This document shows positions 10,876-20,402 of a stretch of 64,000 nt of DNA, in pieces (the first letter of the stretch is position 1; the number at the start of each line of letters is the position of its first letter). The stretch covers positions 1 through 64,000 of the forward strand of contig QPMI01000218.1 of the NCBI GenBank assembly GCA_004431415.1, in the 5' to 3' direction. The DNA is from Cyanophora paradoxa (lineage: Eukaryota > Glaucocystophyceae > Cyanophorales > Cyanophoraceae). The position numbers and the translations under genes are program-made. The notes below the pieces were generated by a model. That model saw only the letters and a program-made list of their open reading frames with translations, did no database searches and was not told where the DNA came from.

Positions 10876-11036
10876 CAGTTCCGATGATGCAAACACAACA
10901 CGATGGCGACATATCAGGCCTTCCCCAGTCTGTGCAGGTTCGTGTTCGCGCCACGGTTGCTTTTTGTGGAAGTGTCCGATCAAACGATCTTACTGTCACG
11001 CCCGCGTCCGTGCAGCAACATTTCGCGGCACTGCGC

Positions 11037-12307
11037 ATGGCAGACAAACTCACCGGCGGGCCGGACGCGAAGGCGGATACCGCGGCTGGTTACATATCGG
11101 GCGGTTCCGGGCAGTTCAAGTACGGCGCTTGCTCGATCAAGGTTCGGTCCTCGCGGTCCTTGTATCGCGTCTTTCCGTTCATTCCTGCGGGAGTGCGGTC
11201 GGCCCTGACGCGCGCCTCTCCCGCAGGGGATGGAGTACATGAACCCCAAGAAGGAGAACCAGGACGCGTATTTCATTATCGAGCCGTTCAAGAAGACAGG
11301 AATCCTGCTAGGCATGTTCGACGGGCACGGCGCGTACGGGAAGGTGAGCGGGTCGCCGGGCGCCGCGGGGTGCACCGCCGGCTGAGCGGCGGGGCGGCAG
11401 CTGGCGTCGAACTACGCGAGAGACAAGCTGCCTGCGATCCTGGAGAAGGGCAAGATCGTGCCGGGCAAGTCGATGGACGCGTTCCGGGAGGCGTTCATCA
11501 AGACGGACAAGGAGATGAAGCGGGAGTACAAGGACCGCGTGGGCTACAGCGGCACAACGGCCATCGTCGCAATGCTCATCGGCGATGACCTCTACGTCGG
11601 CAACGCCGGCGACTCGCGCGCCGTCATGGCCACCATCCAGGACAACGTGCGCCCGCCGTCGCCGCGGCCGCGCCCGGGGCCGCGGGGCGCCGACGCGCAG
11701 CCGCGCGCAGGTGGTCAAGGCGGTCGAGCTGTCGGACGACCACAAGCCGGACCTGCCGGAGGAGCGGAAGCGCATCGAGAAGTGCGGCGGCCGCGTCGAG
11801 CCGGCCCGCGACATGGAGACCGGCGAGTACTTCCTCCCCATGCGCGTCTGGCTCAAGCAGGTGCCCCGGCCCCGCCCCGCCCGCCCGGCTCCGCCGGGGC
11901 CGTGCCGACGGGGGGGCGGGGCGGGGCAGATCAACCTGCCGGGGCTGGCGATGTCGCGCTCGCTGGGGGACGCCGTCTCGCACAGCATCGGGGTGACGCC
12001 GGAGGCGGAGGTGCGGCAGGTCAAGATCGACCGCTCCACGGACAAGTTCCTCGTCCTCGCCACCGACGGCGTCTGGGAGTTCATGACCTCCCAGCAGGCG
12101 CCCCCGCCCCCGCGCCCCGCTCCGCCCCCGGCCCGGCGCCTGACGGGGCCCGGCGGGGGGGCGCAGGTGGTGGACTTCGTGGCGCAGCACCTGCACCGGG
12201 GCCCGCAGGAGGCGGCGGAGCGGCTGGTGAAGGAGGCGTACCTGCGCTGGGAGGAGGAGGGCGAGGGCGTCGCCGACGACACCTCCTGCATCATCTTCCT
12301 CCTCTAG
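11037..12307 (+). CDS. PP2C/PPM-family protein serine/threonine phosphatase
   Basis: This is a Mg/Mn-dependent phosphatase of 308 residues, encoded by exons 11037-11141, 11227-11343, 11401-11646, 11711-11860, 11930-12097 and 12167-12307, all joining in phase 0. PPM motifs appear in order: KKENQDAYFI, GMFDGHGAYGK (metal-binding DG), GYSGTTAIVAML, LYVGNAGDSRAVM, LPGLAMSRSLGD, LATDGVWEFM (metal-binding Asp) and VADDTSCIIFLL at the C-terminus. The metal-ligand aspartates are kept, so it should be active. No signal peptide or membrane segment is seen. The last intron (12098-12166) has a GC donor (CAG|GCGCCC). The catalytic domain fills the protein, so the substrate cannot be guessed. Confidence 0.95.
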
Positions 12308-12673
12308 GCGGCGCCGGGCCCCGCCGCCCGCGGCCCGCCCCGGGGCCCCGCGCCCCCGCCCCGCCCCGCCCCCTTCCCGGCCCCGGCCCATGCGCCCTCC
12401 CCTCCGCAGCCGCGTGTTTAGGAACGCCCCCGTCCCCGTCCCACTTCGATCTGCGTGCCGGCCGCCGCGGGCCCGCCCTCCCCCCCCGCGGTGCCGCAGC
12501 TCGCTCCGTAGGCGCTCTTCCGGGTAGGCAGTAGGCGATCCTGGGTTCAGGTCCCATTGTTGTTGTTGTCTATTACAGTATCAAAAACTAAAATGTGTAT
12601 ACGCCCCATCGTTCGCAGCAGCCTGCCTTGCGGCGCTCGTTTCGAACTGAAGTTGGGAATTCGAGTGATCTGA
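12308..12673. other. Intergenic, 3' flank of PP2C
   Basis: GC-rich C-tract sequence gives way near 12,550 to more balanced composition with a (GTT)n-like run. No gene is supported. Confidence 0.35.
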
Positions 12674-13708
12674 TCACGAGGTGCAACGCCTGGACAGCCC
12701 GACGCATGCATATGGCCAGCTGCAAGCCTCGGGCCCCGAGTCGGCGAGACCCGAGTATCTGCGTGGAGTCCCGGGTCCCCGCGCGGCTGCCGCAGTCCGG
12801 GGGCTACAGGCCACGGAGCCCGGCCACGCAAACCAGCAGTCGCGCGCGCGATCCCTCCATTCGGCTTCAATGAAATGTTCCGCTTGAGCTCGAGAATTCG
12901 GACGTAGCCTAGTAGCGTCTCGAGGCGCGCTGGCCGCTCTGCCGCGGCCGGCCAGAGCTGCGATCCGCGAGCAGAGTGAGCGACGGGCAGAGTGGCGTTG
13001 CGAGGGGGCGGCGCGGGCGGTGCACCTGTGAGCCGAGCGAGTTGGCTGTTTCTTGTGCTGCCTCTCTTGGACCCGTCGGTGTTCGAGGTCCTTCCACTTG
13101 AGCCAGCGGCTCTTGCTCCGGCGGCCGCGTTCGGGGTCGCGGGTGGTGGTCGCCTCGACTTCGAACTGCCGCAGTGCGCGCGAGGGACGGGGTCGTAAGC
13201 CCTCAGCCCTCACTGTTAGCCCTCGCGCCCCAGCCCCCAGTGAAAGCTGCTCTGCGCACCGCATCCGCCAACGGTGTGGGTCGGGTGCGGAAGAGGCCCG
13301 TCGAAACAAGATCGAGAAGGCTACAACGGTTGCTGAGCGGGGACTGAACACGAAAGACGAGCACGCGCGGTCGCCGTCGCTCGCCGGCCGAGTCCTCGGC
13401 CGCGGGGCCGGGGACGACAAGAGTAAATCGTCCCACAGGGAGCTCGAGGCTCTTAGGGCGTGTGCTGCGCGTCCGGATTCGAAGATGGCGCCGTCGAGAA
13501 CCGTGTGCATGATCATGAGATGACGGTGGAGATCTAGAAGCCCATGCATGTGGCGACGGAGCTCGAGGAGCTCATCGAACTTGCGGGCTGCGCGTGCGCC
13601 GGGCTCCTCTGGTCGCACGAGTACTTCGTCGGGCTGCTCCTCAAAAAAGGCGGCGTACTCCTGTGCACACGCATCCTCAACCCTGCGCCCGGGCATCAGC
13701 GTTAACAT
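12674..13708 (-). CDS. Hypothetical protein, charged and helix-prone
   Basis: An open frame of up to 344 codons starts at an ATG at 13708. The first ~80 residues look coding: acidic and helical, with EYAAFFEEQPDEVLVRPEEP and KFDELLELRRHMHGLLDL. A later stretch (about residues 185-230) is strongly basic, with SRWLKWKDLEHRRVQER. The last third is low-complexity and may lie past the real end or inside an intron. No family is recognised. An open frame just upstream (13702-13926, -) starting MLKACCDFMF might supply a first exon, but no splice could be confirmed. Confidence 0.4.
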   Translation of the reverse strand: MLTLMPGRRVEDACAQEYAAFFEEQPDEVLVRPEEPGARAARKFDELLELRRHMHGLLDLHRHLMIMHTVLDGAIFESGRAAHALRASSSLWDDLLLSSPAPRPRTRPASDGDRACSSFVFSPRSATVVAFSILFRRASSAPDPHRWRMRCAEQLSLGAGARGLTVRAEGLRPRPSRALRQFEVEATTTRDPERGRRSKSRWLKWKDLEHRRVQERQHKKQPTRSAHRCTARAAPSQRHSARRSLCSRIAALAGRGRAASAPRDATRLRPNSRAQAEHFIEAEWRDRARDCWFAWPGSVACSPRTAAAARGPGTPRRYSGLADSGPEACSWPYACVGLSRRCTS

Positions 13709-14240
13709 CTAAAGCGCTGATCTAGAGATAGGGCGCTTCGAAGAACGCGGACCGGGGAGGCATCTTGTTTTTCCTGTTTGAAGGGCTTGGAAATTGTGGT
13801 CGCTGGCTCCGGCGCGATGGCCCACCAGGATTGGAGCTTGTCAGGTGACCGCCTCATGATCAATTGACCGCCGGCTGCCGAGCGACCGCCAGCCGTGAAC
13901 ATGAAGTCACAACAGGCTTTAAGCATTGGGTGTCAGCGTGTCACGCATACAGTGGACTCGCCAGGCAAGCAACTCGGCGAGTGTGCGCAGCGAGATGGCT
14001 GGAGCTGGCGCTGAGCGGCAGGTTACGCGCTTTGCTGGAGTGAGGCCGATTCCTGGAGCCATCTCTTAGTGGACGCGAGGTGCGCGTTCTCGGCGGTCGA
14101 TGCCGCGGCAGTTTTTTCACCGGGCGGGTACAGATTCCTACTTCGAGCAGCGGAGCTGAACGCACGCGGCGTCCCAGAGCGATCAGGGGGGCTTGCGTCG
14201 AGCTAGTTGAGGACCCGGATCAGCTGAAAGCGTTCCCGCC
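13709..14240. other. Intergenic, upstream of MraY
   Basis: No gene is clearly supported apart from a weak minus-strand frame at 13702-13926. It should contain the MraY promoter. No TATA box is obvious. Confidence 0.3.
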
Positions 14241-16236
14241 ATGGCAGCGCTCTTCGTCGCCGGCGCGGCGGCGCAACCAGCACCGAGGACAGCGACGGCG
14301 GGCCCCGCGCATGTCCACCTCGCACATGAGCATCCGCACGCCATTCGCAGCGCGAGGCGGGCTCTCGTCGCCGGACTCCCCTTGCGATCAGTGGTCGGCC
14401 GGCGCTTCTGCTGCGAGCCTCGGCGCGGGTGGGCGGTGCGTTCTGCCTCCAACCCCGCCTTGAATGCTCTATTCAGTCGCGCGAGCAGGCCGGTGGCGTC
14501 GGGCGGGCCTTCGCTTCCGCCGAGCCCTCCGCCGGGTGCGCCCTGCCCGCCGGGCTCCGCCGCCCCTGCGCCGCCACCGATCGCGCTGCAGCGGTGAAGG
14601 CGCGCCGGAGAAGAAGCCGGCGGGGCCGAGCGGTGTGGCCCTGCAGGCGGCGCTCACGGCGGGCCTGCTCGCCTGCAGCGCCTGCCTCGACGGGCGCCTT
14701 GCGGCGCTCGGGGCGGGGGCGGCTCTGCCGGGGCCCCTCGCGGCGCACCCGCTGACGGCGGCGCTGGGGGCGAGCCTCGCGGGGACAGCGGCGCTCGGCT
14801 ACGCGGCCGTGCCCTTCCTCCGCCGCCTCAAGGCCGGCCAGTACATCCGCGAGGACGGGCCCCAGGCGCCCCGTACCCCCCTCGCAGCGGCCCCTCCGCC
14901 CCCTGATCCGGGGCGGGGCGTAGACGCACCTCAAGAAGGGCGGCACGCCGACGATGGGCGGTCTCTTCATGCTCCCGCGCCCCTCCTCGTCGCCGCCGCC
15001 GCCTCGGGCGGCCAGCCGCACGTGGTGCCGCCCCCGCGCGGGGCCCCCGCCGTGCGGCCGGGCCGGCGACGGGGCGGCAGGTGGCGGCGTGCCTGGCGAC
15101 GCTGGCCTTCGGCGCCGTCGGCTTCGCAGACGACTTCCTCATCCTCCTGGCCCGCCCCGCCCCGCCTCGCCCCGCCCCGCCCGGCGGGCTGAGGGTGCGG
15201 GCGGGGCAGCGGCGGACGAACTCGGGATCTCGCCGCGGGTGAAGCTCGGGGCGCAGATCGCCTTCGGCGCCCTCTACGCCGCCTGGTCCCGCCCCGCCCC
15301 GCCCGCCCCGCCCCGCCCCCGCCGATCCCGGGGCAGGCTGGCGACGTCGGGGGCGTGGCTGGCGGAGGCGGCCGGCGGCGCGGCGGCGCTCGGGCTGCCG
15401 CTGGGCCTGCGGGTGCCCCTGGGACCTCTGTACCCCGCCTTCGCCGTCTTCACCCTCGCCGCCATGTCCAACGGCGTCAACCTCACCGACGGCGTCGACG
15501 GTGCCCGCCCCGCCCCGCCCGCCCCGCCCGCCCCGCCCGGCGCGCCGCACCCCGCCCGCCTCACCCCGGAGGCAGGCCTCGCCTCGGGGACGGTGGCGGT
15601 GGCGTGCGTGGGGCTGGCGGCGGTGCTGGCGGCGGCGGGGGCGGGCCCGCTGTCGGGGGCCGCCGGGGCGGGGGCGGCGCTGGGGGCCTGGCGCTCTTCG
15701 CGGGGGCGGTGGCCGGCGGCTGCCTCGGCTTCCTCCACCACAACCGCCACCCGGCCCGCGTCTTCATGGGGGACACGGGGAGCCTGGCCCTCGGGGCCGC
15801 CCTCGCCGCCCCCGCGCTGGCGGCCCCCGCCTTCGGCCCCGCCTGCCTCCTCGCCGCCTCGGCCGTCTTCCTCGCCGAGACCCTCTCCGTCGTCGCCCAG
15901 GCCCGCCCCGCCCACGCCCCGCCCGCCCCGCGCCCCAACCGGGCCGCCCCCCGCAGGTGGCGTTCTTCAAGTGGACGCGGCGGCGCTACGGGGAGGGGCG
16001 GCGGCTGCTGCGCATGGCGCCCCTCCACCACCACCTCGAGCTCGGCGGCTGGCCCGAGACCAAAGTCGTCGCCGCCTGGTCCGCCCCCACCCGCCCCGGG
16101 GGCGGGGGGTAGGGGCGAGGGGGCGGGGGGCGGCAGGTACCTCGCGGGGGCGGGCGCCGCCCTCCTCGCCCTCGCCCTCCTCCCCTCCCTCCCCGTCGCC
16201 CCCGCCGCCGCCGCCGCCGCCCTCGCCGCCCTCTGA
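14241..16236 (+). CDS. mraY: Phospho-N-acetylmuramoyl-pentapeptide transferase, plastid-targeted
   Basis: MraY transfers phospho-MurNAc-pentapeptide to a polyprenyl phosphate to make lipid I, here presumably in the plastid envelope. Exon 1 (14241-14428) begins [16 protein letters not shown], a leader with Phe at position 5. It splices in phase to 14592-14865 (TM helices, then [10 protein letters not shown]). After a GC-donor intron (14866-14923) come [15 protein letters not shown], then GFADDFLIL with the Asp pair, [57 protein letters not shown] with MAPLHHHLE (exon from 15957), and a last TM exon 16137-16236 ending in TGA. All classic catalytic and substrate-binding motifs are kept. Two one-base frame breaks, near 14971-14981 and in the G run at 15682-15686, interrupt it; both fit homopolymer miscalls. 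Several donors are GC. Confidence 0.92.
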
Positions 16237-17583
16237 GCGGCGGGGCGCGCCCCGTCCGAGCCTCGGATCACCCCGGGGCCTCGTCCCCCCCTCCACCCCC
16301 ACTCTCCTCTTTCCCCCCCCCTCCCCCCCTCCCCCTCCCAAATCACAGATTCGAATCATGTGAGGCTTCAGTGCACCGTCAACTTGCACTTCGCGATTCC
16401 GGATCGTCGGACTTCCTATGTTCGCGGTGCCCATCAGACGACGTCTAGATTCTGCAAGTTCCCTATTTCACGGTGCCCGATTGCGGTCAAGGGGAGGTGG
16501 CCATCATTGGAAGTTCCCGAGAGGCACATGCACGCAAACGAGACTTCTTTCATCATCGACGGACAGCGACGGACAGCCCTTCGCGATGCGGGAAGCAGGC
16601 GGGCGGGGAGGGAGGGGGCTCGAGGAGGGGCCGGCGAGGACGCATAGGAGGGCAGGCAGGCGCGCCGGGGTAGGCCAGAAGATCGAAAGAGCACCTGCGG
16701 CAGGGGCGTCGGGCGCGGCGCGGCGATTGAGCTTTTGAGCCCGCGGGAAGCGAGGAAGGCTCATACAGAATTCACCATTAATATAAAGCAATAAGTTTCA
16801 CGGTTGATCAAGTGCAGATTATAATCACCGCCCCCCCGGACGCGGCAAGGCGATCACGCACCAAAACAGCCGTCGCCGTCCATAGGATGCGCACACAAAG
16901 TACGTGCGGGAGACCTGCGCTGTGAGGGGATGGAGGCGGAAGGCGGACGGCAGGGGCCAGTGCGGCGGCTCAGGCTCGGTTGATATCAAAACGAGCGCGA
17001 GGCTCGAATCACGTCATCCGATGAAACCATCGGTGCCAGCTTAGAGCAAAAAAGAGCGCTAGAAAGCGGACGCGATCGGGCTTGCCCGCGAAGACCTGCG
17101 GCGAGCCGAGGCGATCAGGTACCGACAACGCGAACAGGACGGCGGTGGAGGCGGCGAGGAGAGAGCTCTCAGCCAACGAGTTTTATTTTTGACTCCAGTG
17201 ACAGTGCAAGCACCGTCGTCACTAGACGAAATTCGCATCCTTGAAGCCCGCGCGACTGGAAGGGGACCGGAGCCCGCAAGACGCACCTCAGGAGCGTCCG
17301 CGACACGGCAAAGGACTGGCCTTGGTGTGTCACGTCGCCGTCCGGCACTCGCGAGGGCTGCTGGCGATCGCAAGCCCGGAACGACCAGCCAGCGCTAGCC
17401 GCGAGCCGGAATCATCGCGGCCGATCGCGCGAGGTCGCAGCGAGCTGCAAGGGCCGTGCTCGCAAGACAGAGCGGCTGAGAAGTTTGTGAGAATGATCTA
17501 CCCCTGGATCCCGCCTAGGGGTACGCCATCGCCGCCATCAACCGAGCGCCAGAGCGCTAGCTAGCGAGCTGCTCGAGCTCTCG
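16237..17583. other. Intergenic region, 1.3 kb
   Basis: It begins with a long C/T tract (about 16280-16340), then mixed sequence, an AT-richer patch at 16,760-16,830 and GC-rich sequence again. Short open frames on both strands show no recognisable motif. It presumably holds the MraY 3' end and the promoter of the XLF-like gene. Confidence 0.35.
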
Positions 17584-18738
17584 ATGAGCGACCCAGAGGA
17601 CGAGGAAGAGTGGCAGCGTCCCTGGAAGGTGCTGGAGGTGTCGGAAACTGGCTCGTCGCTGCAGCTGTACGCGCAGTTCCAGTACGGCGCGGACAAATCG
17701 TACGCGCTCCTCGTCACGGACCTGGAGTCATGCTATCGCGAGGACTGCTCTTTGAGTTGCATAGAGGAGCGCACGCGAACGCTTTTCGCTGAGCGCGGCC
17801 TGCGCATCACGGCGGACCAGGTTCACGGCGCGGGGCGCCCTCCAGCCTCGGGCCCGCCTGAGCGGCGCTGCGGCGCTGGGCATGCGGCAGGTCGGCCCGT
17901 TCCTTTCGAGCTTCTTCGCGGGCGACGGGAAAGTCTCGTGGACGGCCGAGCGGCCGGCGACGGTGCGGCGCCGGCCCCGCGCGCCTCCACTCCTCTCCGC
18001 GCCGAAGCGCGCAGCGCGGCTCCTCGACTGACGCCGCCGCGCGCAGGGCGGCCTGCACCTGCGGGTCCGCCCCGCCCTCCTCTCTTGGCGCCGCGCGGCG
18101 CCGACGGGGCCGGCAGGCGGCGTCGCGGCTGGAGCTCTTCACGGTCGAGTGGCGCTTCGAGTGCGCGGCGCTGGCCCCGCCGGCCGCCGCCCGCCTCCTC
18201 GCGGGCGCCTTCCTCCGGCCCCTCCTCGCCCTCGCCCCGCTCGCCCCGCCCGCCGCCCTCGCATCCGAGGCCCGCGCCCCGCCCGCCTCCGCCCCGCCGC
18301 CCCGCCCGCCGCCCCGCCCGGCCCGACGCGCCGCGCCGCAGGGGTTCGGGGGGCGTGCGCGGCGGGGGCCCTCCCGGCGCTCGACGGGGCGGCGCCCCTC
18401 GCCGCCGCCTTCGCGCGCTACTTCGCCGCCCGCCGCGAGGCCCGCGCCGCCGCCCGCGCCGCCGCCCGCGCCGCGGCGGAGGCGGGGCGCAGGCGGAGGC
18501 GGGGAGCCAGCGGGGCGCGTCCGTGCCGGCCCCCGCGCACCAGAGCCGACGGGCCGCACGGAGCAGCCGCAGCGCAGCCGGCGGCGGCGGCGGCGGCGGC
18601 GGTGCGAGCAGGGCCGTCGCAGGGCCCGGGGGAGGGGACGGGGAGGAGGGGGAGGAGGGGCGGCGGCGGCGGGAGCTGGAGGAGCGGCTGGCGCGGGAGC
18701 GCGAGAAGAAGGAGAAGAAGAAGCGGCGCGTCCTCTGA
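17584..18738 (+). CDS. XLF/NHEJ1-like non-homologous end-joining factor
   Basis: XLF bridges DNA ends with XRCC4 and ligase IV. Exons 17584-17820, 17891-17962, an 18-nt mini-exon at 18047-18064, and one from 18117 join in phase. The sequence follows the XLF head: RPWKVLEVSETG, KSYALLVTDLESCYRED, SCIEERTRTLFAERGLRIT, VGPFLSSFFAGDGKVSW, GGLHLRAA, then LELFTVEWRFECAAL and LLAGAFLRPLLAL, each with a counterpart in the animal protein. A helical Ala/Arg region (ARYFAARREARAAARAAA) matches the coiled-coil stalk position. A disordered Gly/Arg tail ends REREKKEKKKRRVL, a basic C-terminus like the Ku-binding tail of XLF. The join near 18,200-18,345 is unclear. XLF diverges fast, so the call rests on the ordered pattern rather than one signature. 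Confidence 0.75.
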   Translation: MSDPEDEEEWQRPWKVLEVSETGSSLQLYAQFQYGADKSYALLVTDLESCYREDCSLSCIEERTRTLFAERGLRITADQVHGAGRPPASGPPERRCGAGHAAGRPVPFELLRGRRESLVDGRAAGDGAAPAPRASTPLRAEARSAAPRLTPPRAGRPAPAGPPRPPLLAPRGADGAGRRRRGWSSSRSSGASSARRWPRRPPPASSRAPSSGPSSPSPRSPRPPPSHPRPAPRPPPPRRPARRPARPDAPRRRGSGGVRGGGPPGARRGGAPRRRLRALLRRPPRGPRRRPRRRPRRGGGGAQAEAGSQRGASVPAPAHQSRRAARSSRSAAGGGGGGGGASRAVAGPGGGDGEEGEEGRRRRELEERLAREREKKEKKKRRVL

Positions 18739-18779
18739 CGCCCCGCCCCGGCCCCAGGCCCCCGCGAGAGCGCCTCTCG

Positions 18780-20199
18780 CGTGCGATTGTGCGGCGTCTG
18801 GCGCTCCACTGCGAGACACGCGCGGCGGGAGAGGGCCGAGGGGCGGGGCCGGGCGGGGCCGGCTCAGAGCCAAGCGGGGCTCGCCGCGGGGGGACGGCCG
18901 GGCGGGCGCGGGCCGTGCCAGCGCGGGCCGACCGGCGGGGCAGCGCGGCCTGCGGGGCCGCGTCGGAGGGGCCGGGCGGGCGCGAGAGGCGGGCGGGCGG
19001 GCCTGAGCGTAGGCGCCGACGGCGTGGAGCCAGGTCGCCAGCGCGGCCGCCGCCCGCGAGCTCTGCGCGGGGCTCAGCGGAGGGGCAAGCCGCGGTCGGG
19101 GTACGGGCGCACGCGGGCGACGGACTCGGGTTGCAGGAAGGGGCTCTCCAGCTGCTTCCTGCGGGGGAGGAGGGGGTGCGGGCTCGCTCCAGGCTCGGGG
19201 TCGGGGGCTGCGGGGCGCACCGCAGGCGGCGCGCGAGGGCGGGCGTGAGGCTGCCGGCGTCGAAGTTGGCGACCACCTGGGGGCGCGGGTCGCCTCGGCG
19301 GCCGGGCGGGCGGGGCGCGGCGCCGGCCGCGCACGGCCGCGAAGGTCGGGGAGGCGAGGAGGCGGCGCGCGGCGGCCCAGTCGGGGGCCCCGAGCCCCAG
19401 CAGCAGCCCGCACGCGGCCTCCGTGACCTGGGGGGGAGTGAGACGGCCCGGGGTACATGGCCCGGGAGTGGGTACGGGCTCACCGCCTTCACGGCGAGCG
19501 GGGGCTCCTTGAAGGACTGCAGCGGGGCGAAGTGCTGCGTGAGGGGGCGGGGGCTGCGGTGGGAGGGCCCCGGGGTGCGCGCCCGCAGCTCGGCGAGGGC
19601 GGCCTTGTCGAGGGCGCGGAGGGCGCGGGCGGCCCGGCGCAGCTCCGCCCCGGCCTCCGCCAGCCCCGCCCCGGGCCCCGCCGCCTCCGCCCGCGCCGCC
19701 CGCGCCGCGTCCGCCGACTTGGGCCGCCGCCGCAGCGTGCCGCCGGCGGCCGCCGGGCGCTCGAGGGGCTCGCCCGACGTCGACCCGGCGGCCCCGCCGC
19801 CGGCGCTCGTCGGCCGCGCGGCCGCCGCAGCGCCTCCGGGCATCCTCGGGTCCTGCGGAAGCTCGCATCTCAGTCCGAGGGCCGGCGCGCGGCCCGCGCT
19901 GCTGCTTGCGGGCGTAACGGACGCACCGGCACCGGCACCGGCACCGGCGCGGCGGCTGTGGCGCCCAGCGGGGCGGTCGTCACCTCTCTCGCCCGGCCTC
20001 GGTAGACCTCTCGAAGCTGGTCGAAGGCCGACTGGAGCTGGGCGGGCCCGGCCGCGGCCGGCGCGCCGGCGCCGGCGGGTGGGCCGAGGAAGGCGGAGGT
20101 GCGCATGCGGTCGACGAGGAGCTCGAGCCTCAGCACGCGGCCCTCCAGCGACTCCAGCGCCGCCCGCCAGCCCTCCGCCTCGCTCACCGGCGACGCCAT
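18780..20199 (-). CDS. Stand-alone dynein stalk/microtubule-binding-domain protein
   Basis: Exons 19984-20199, 19583-19852, 19484-19516, 19335-19427, 19221-19276, 19111-19158 and 19003-19060 join in phase; three of the introns have GC donors. Residues 1-72 start MASPVSEAEGWRAALESLEG and form a short coiled coil. A Ala/Pro-rich segment follows. Then comes a stalk region as in dynein heavy chains: RALRALDKAALAELRSFKEP, TEAACGLLLGLGAPDWAAAR, LLASPTF, NFDAGSLTPALARRLRKQLE, FLQPESVARVSRAAAALATW and LHAVGAYAQ. The family normally has this stalk between AAA4 and AAA5 of a ~4,500-residue motor; here no AAA module can fit, since flanking genes start at 20403 and end at 18738. The 3' end (below 19003) is uncertain. 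It probably binds microtubules without moving. Confidence 0.7.
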
Positions 20200-20402
20200 C
20201 CGCGGCCCCTCGCCGCCGGCGTTCGCGACGCCGGCGGGGCTCGCACCGTCCGAAGCCGTTGTAACGCGTTCGTGGGCCTCGTGCGAGGGCTCGGCGGCTC
20301 TTCCTTCGCCAGCCGTTGGCGCGAACTTGCGACTGGCCTCGCCCCGTACCCCCCGCCGGCAAGTTCATTGAGCTCGCCAGCAGTCGGCCGGCCGCAGCAA
20401 GC
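20200..20402. promoter_or_regulatory. Bidirectional promoter, dynein-stalk gene and fibrillin
   Basis: The two ATGs are divergent and 203 bp apart, so this gap should hold both promoters. No TATA box or clear operator is visible. Confidence 0.4.
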
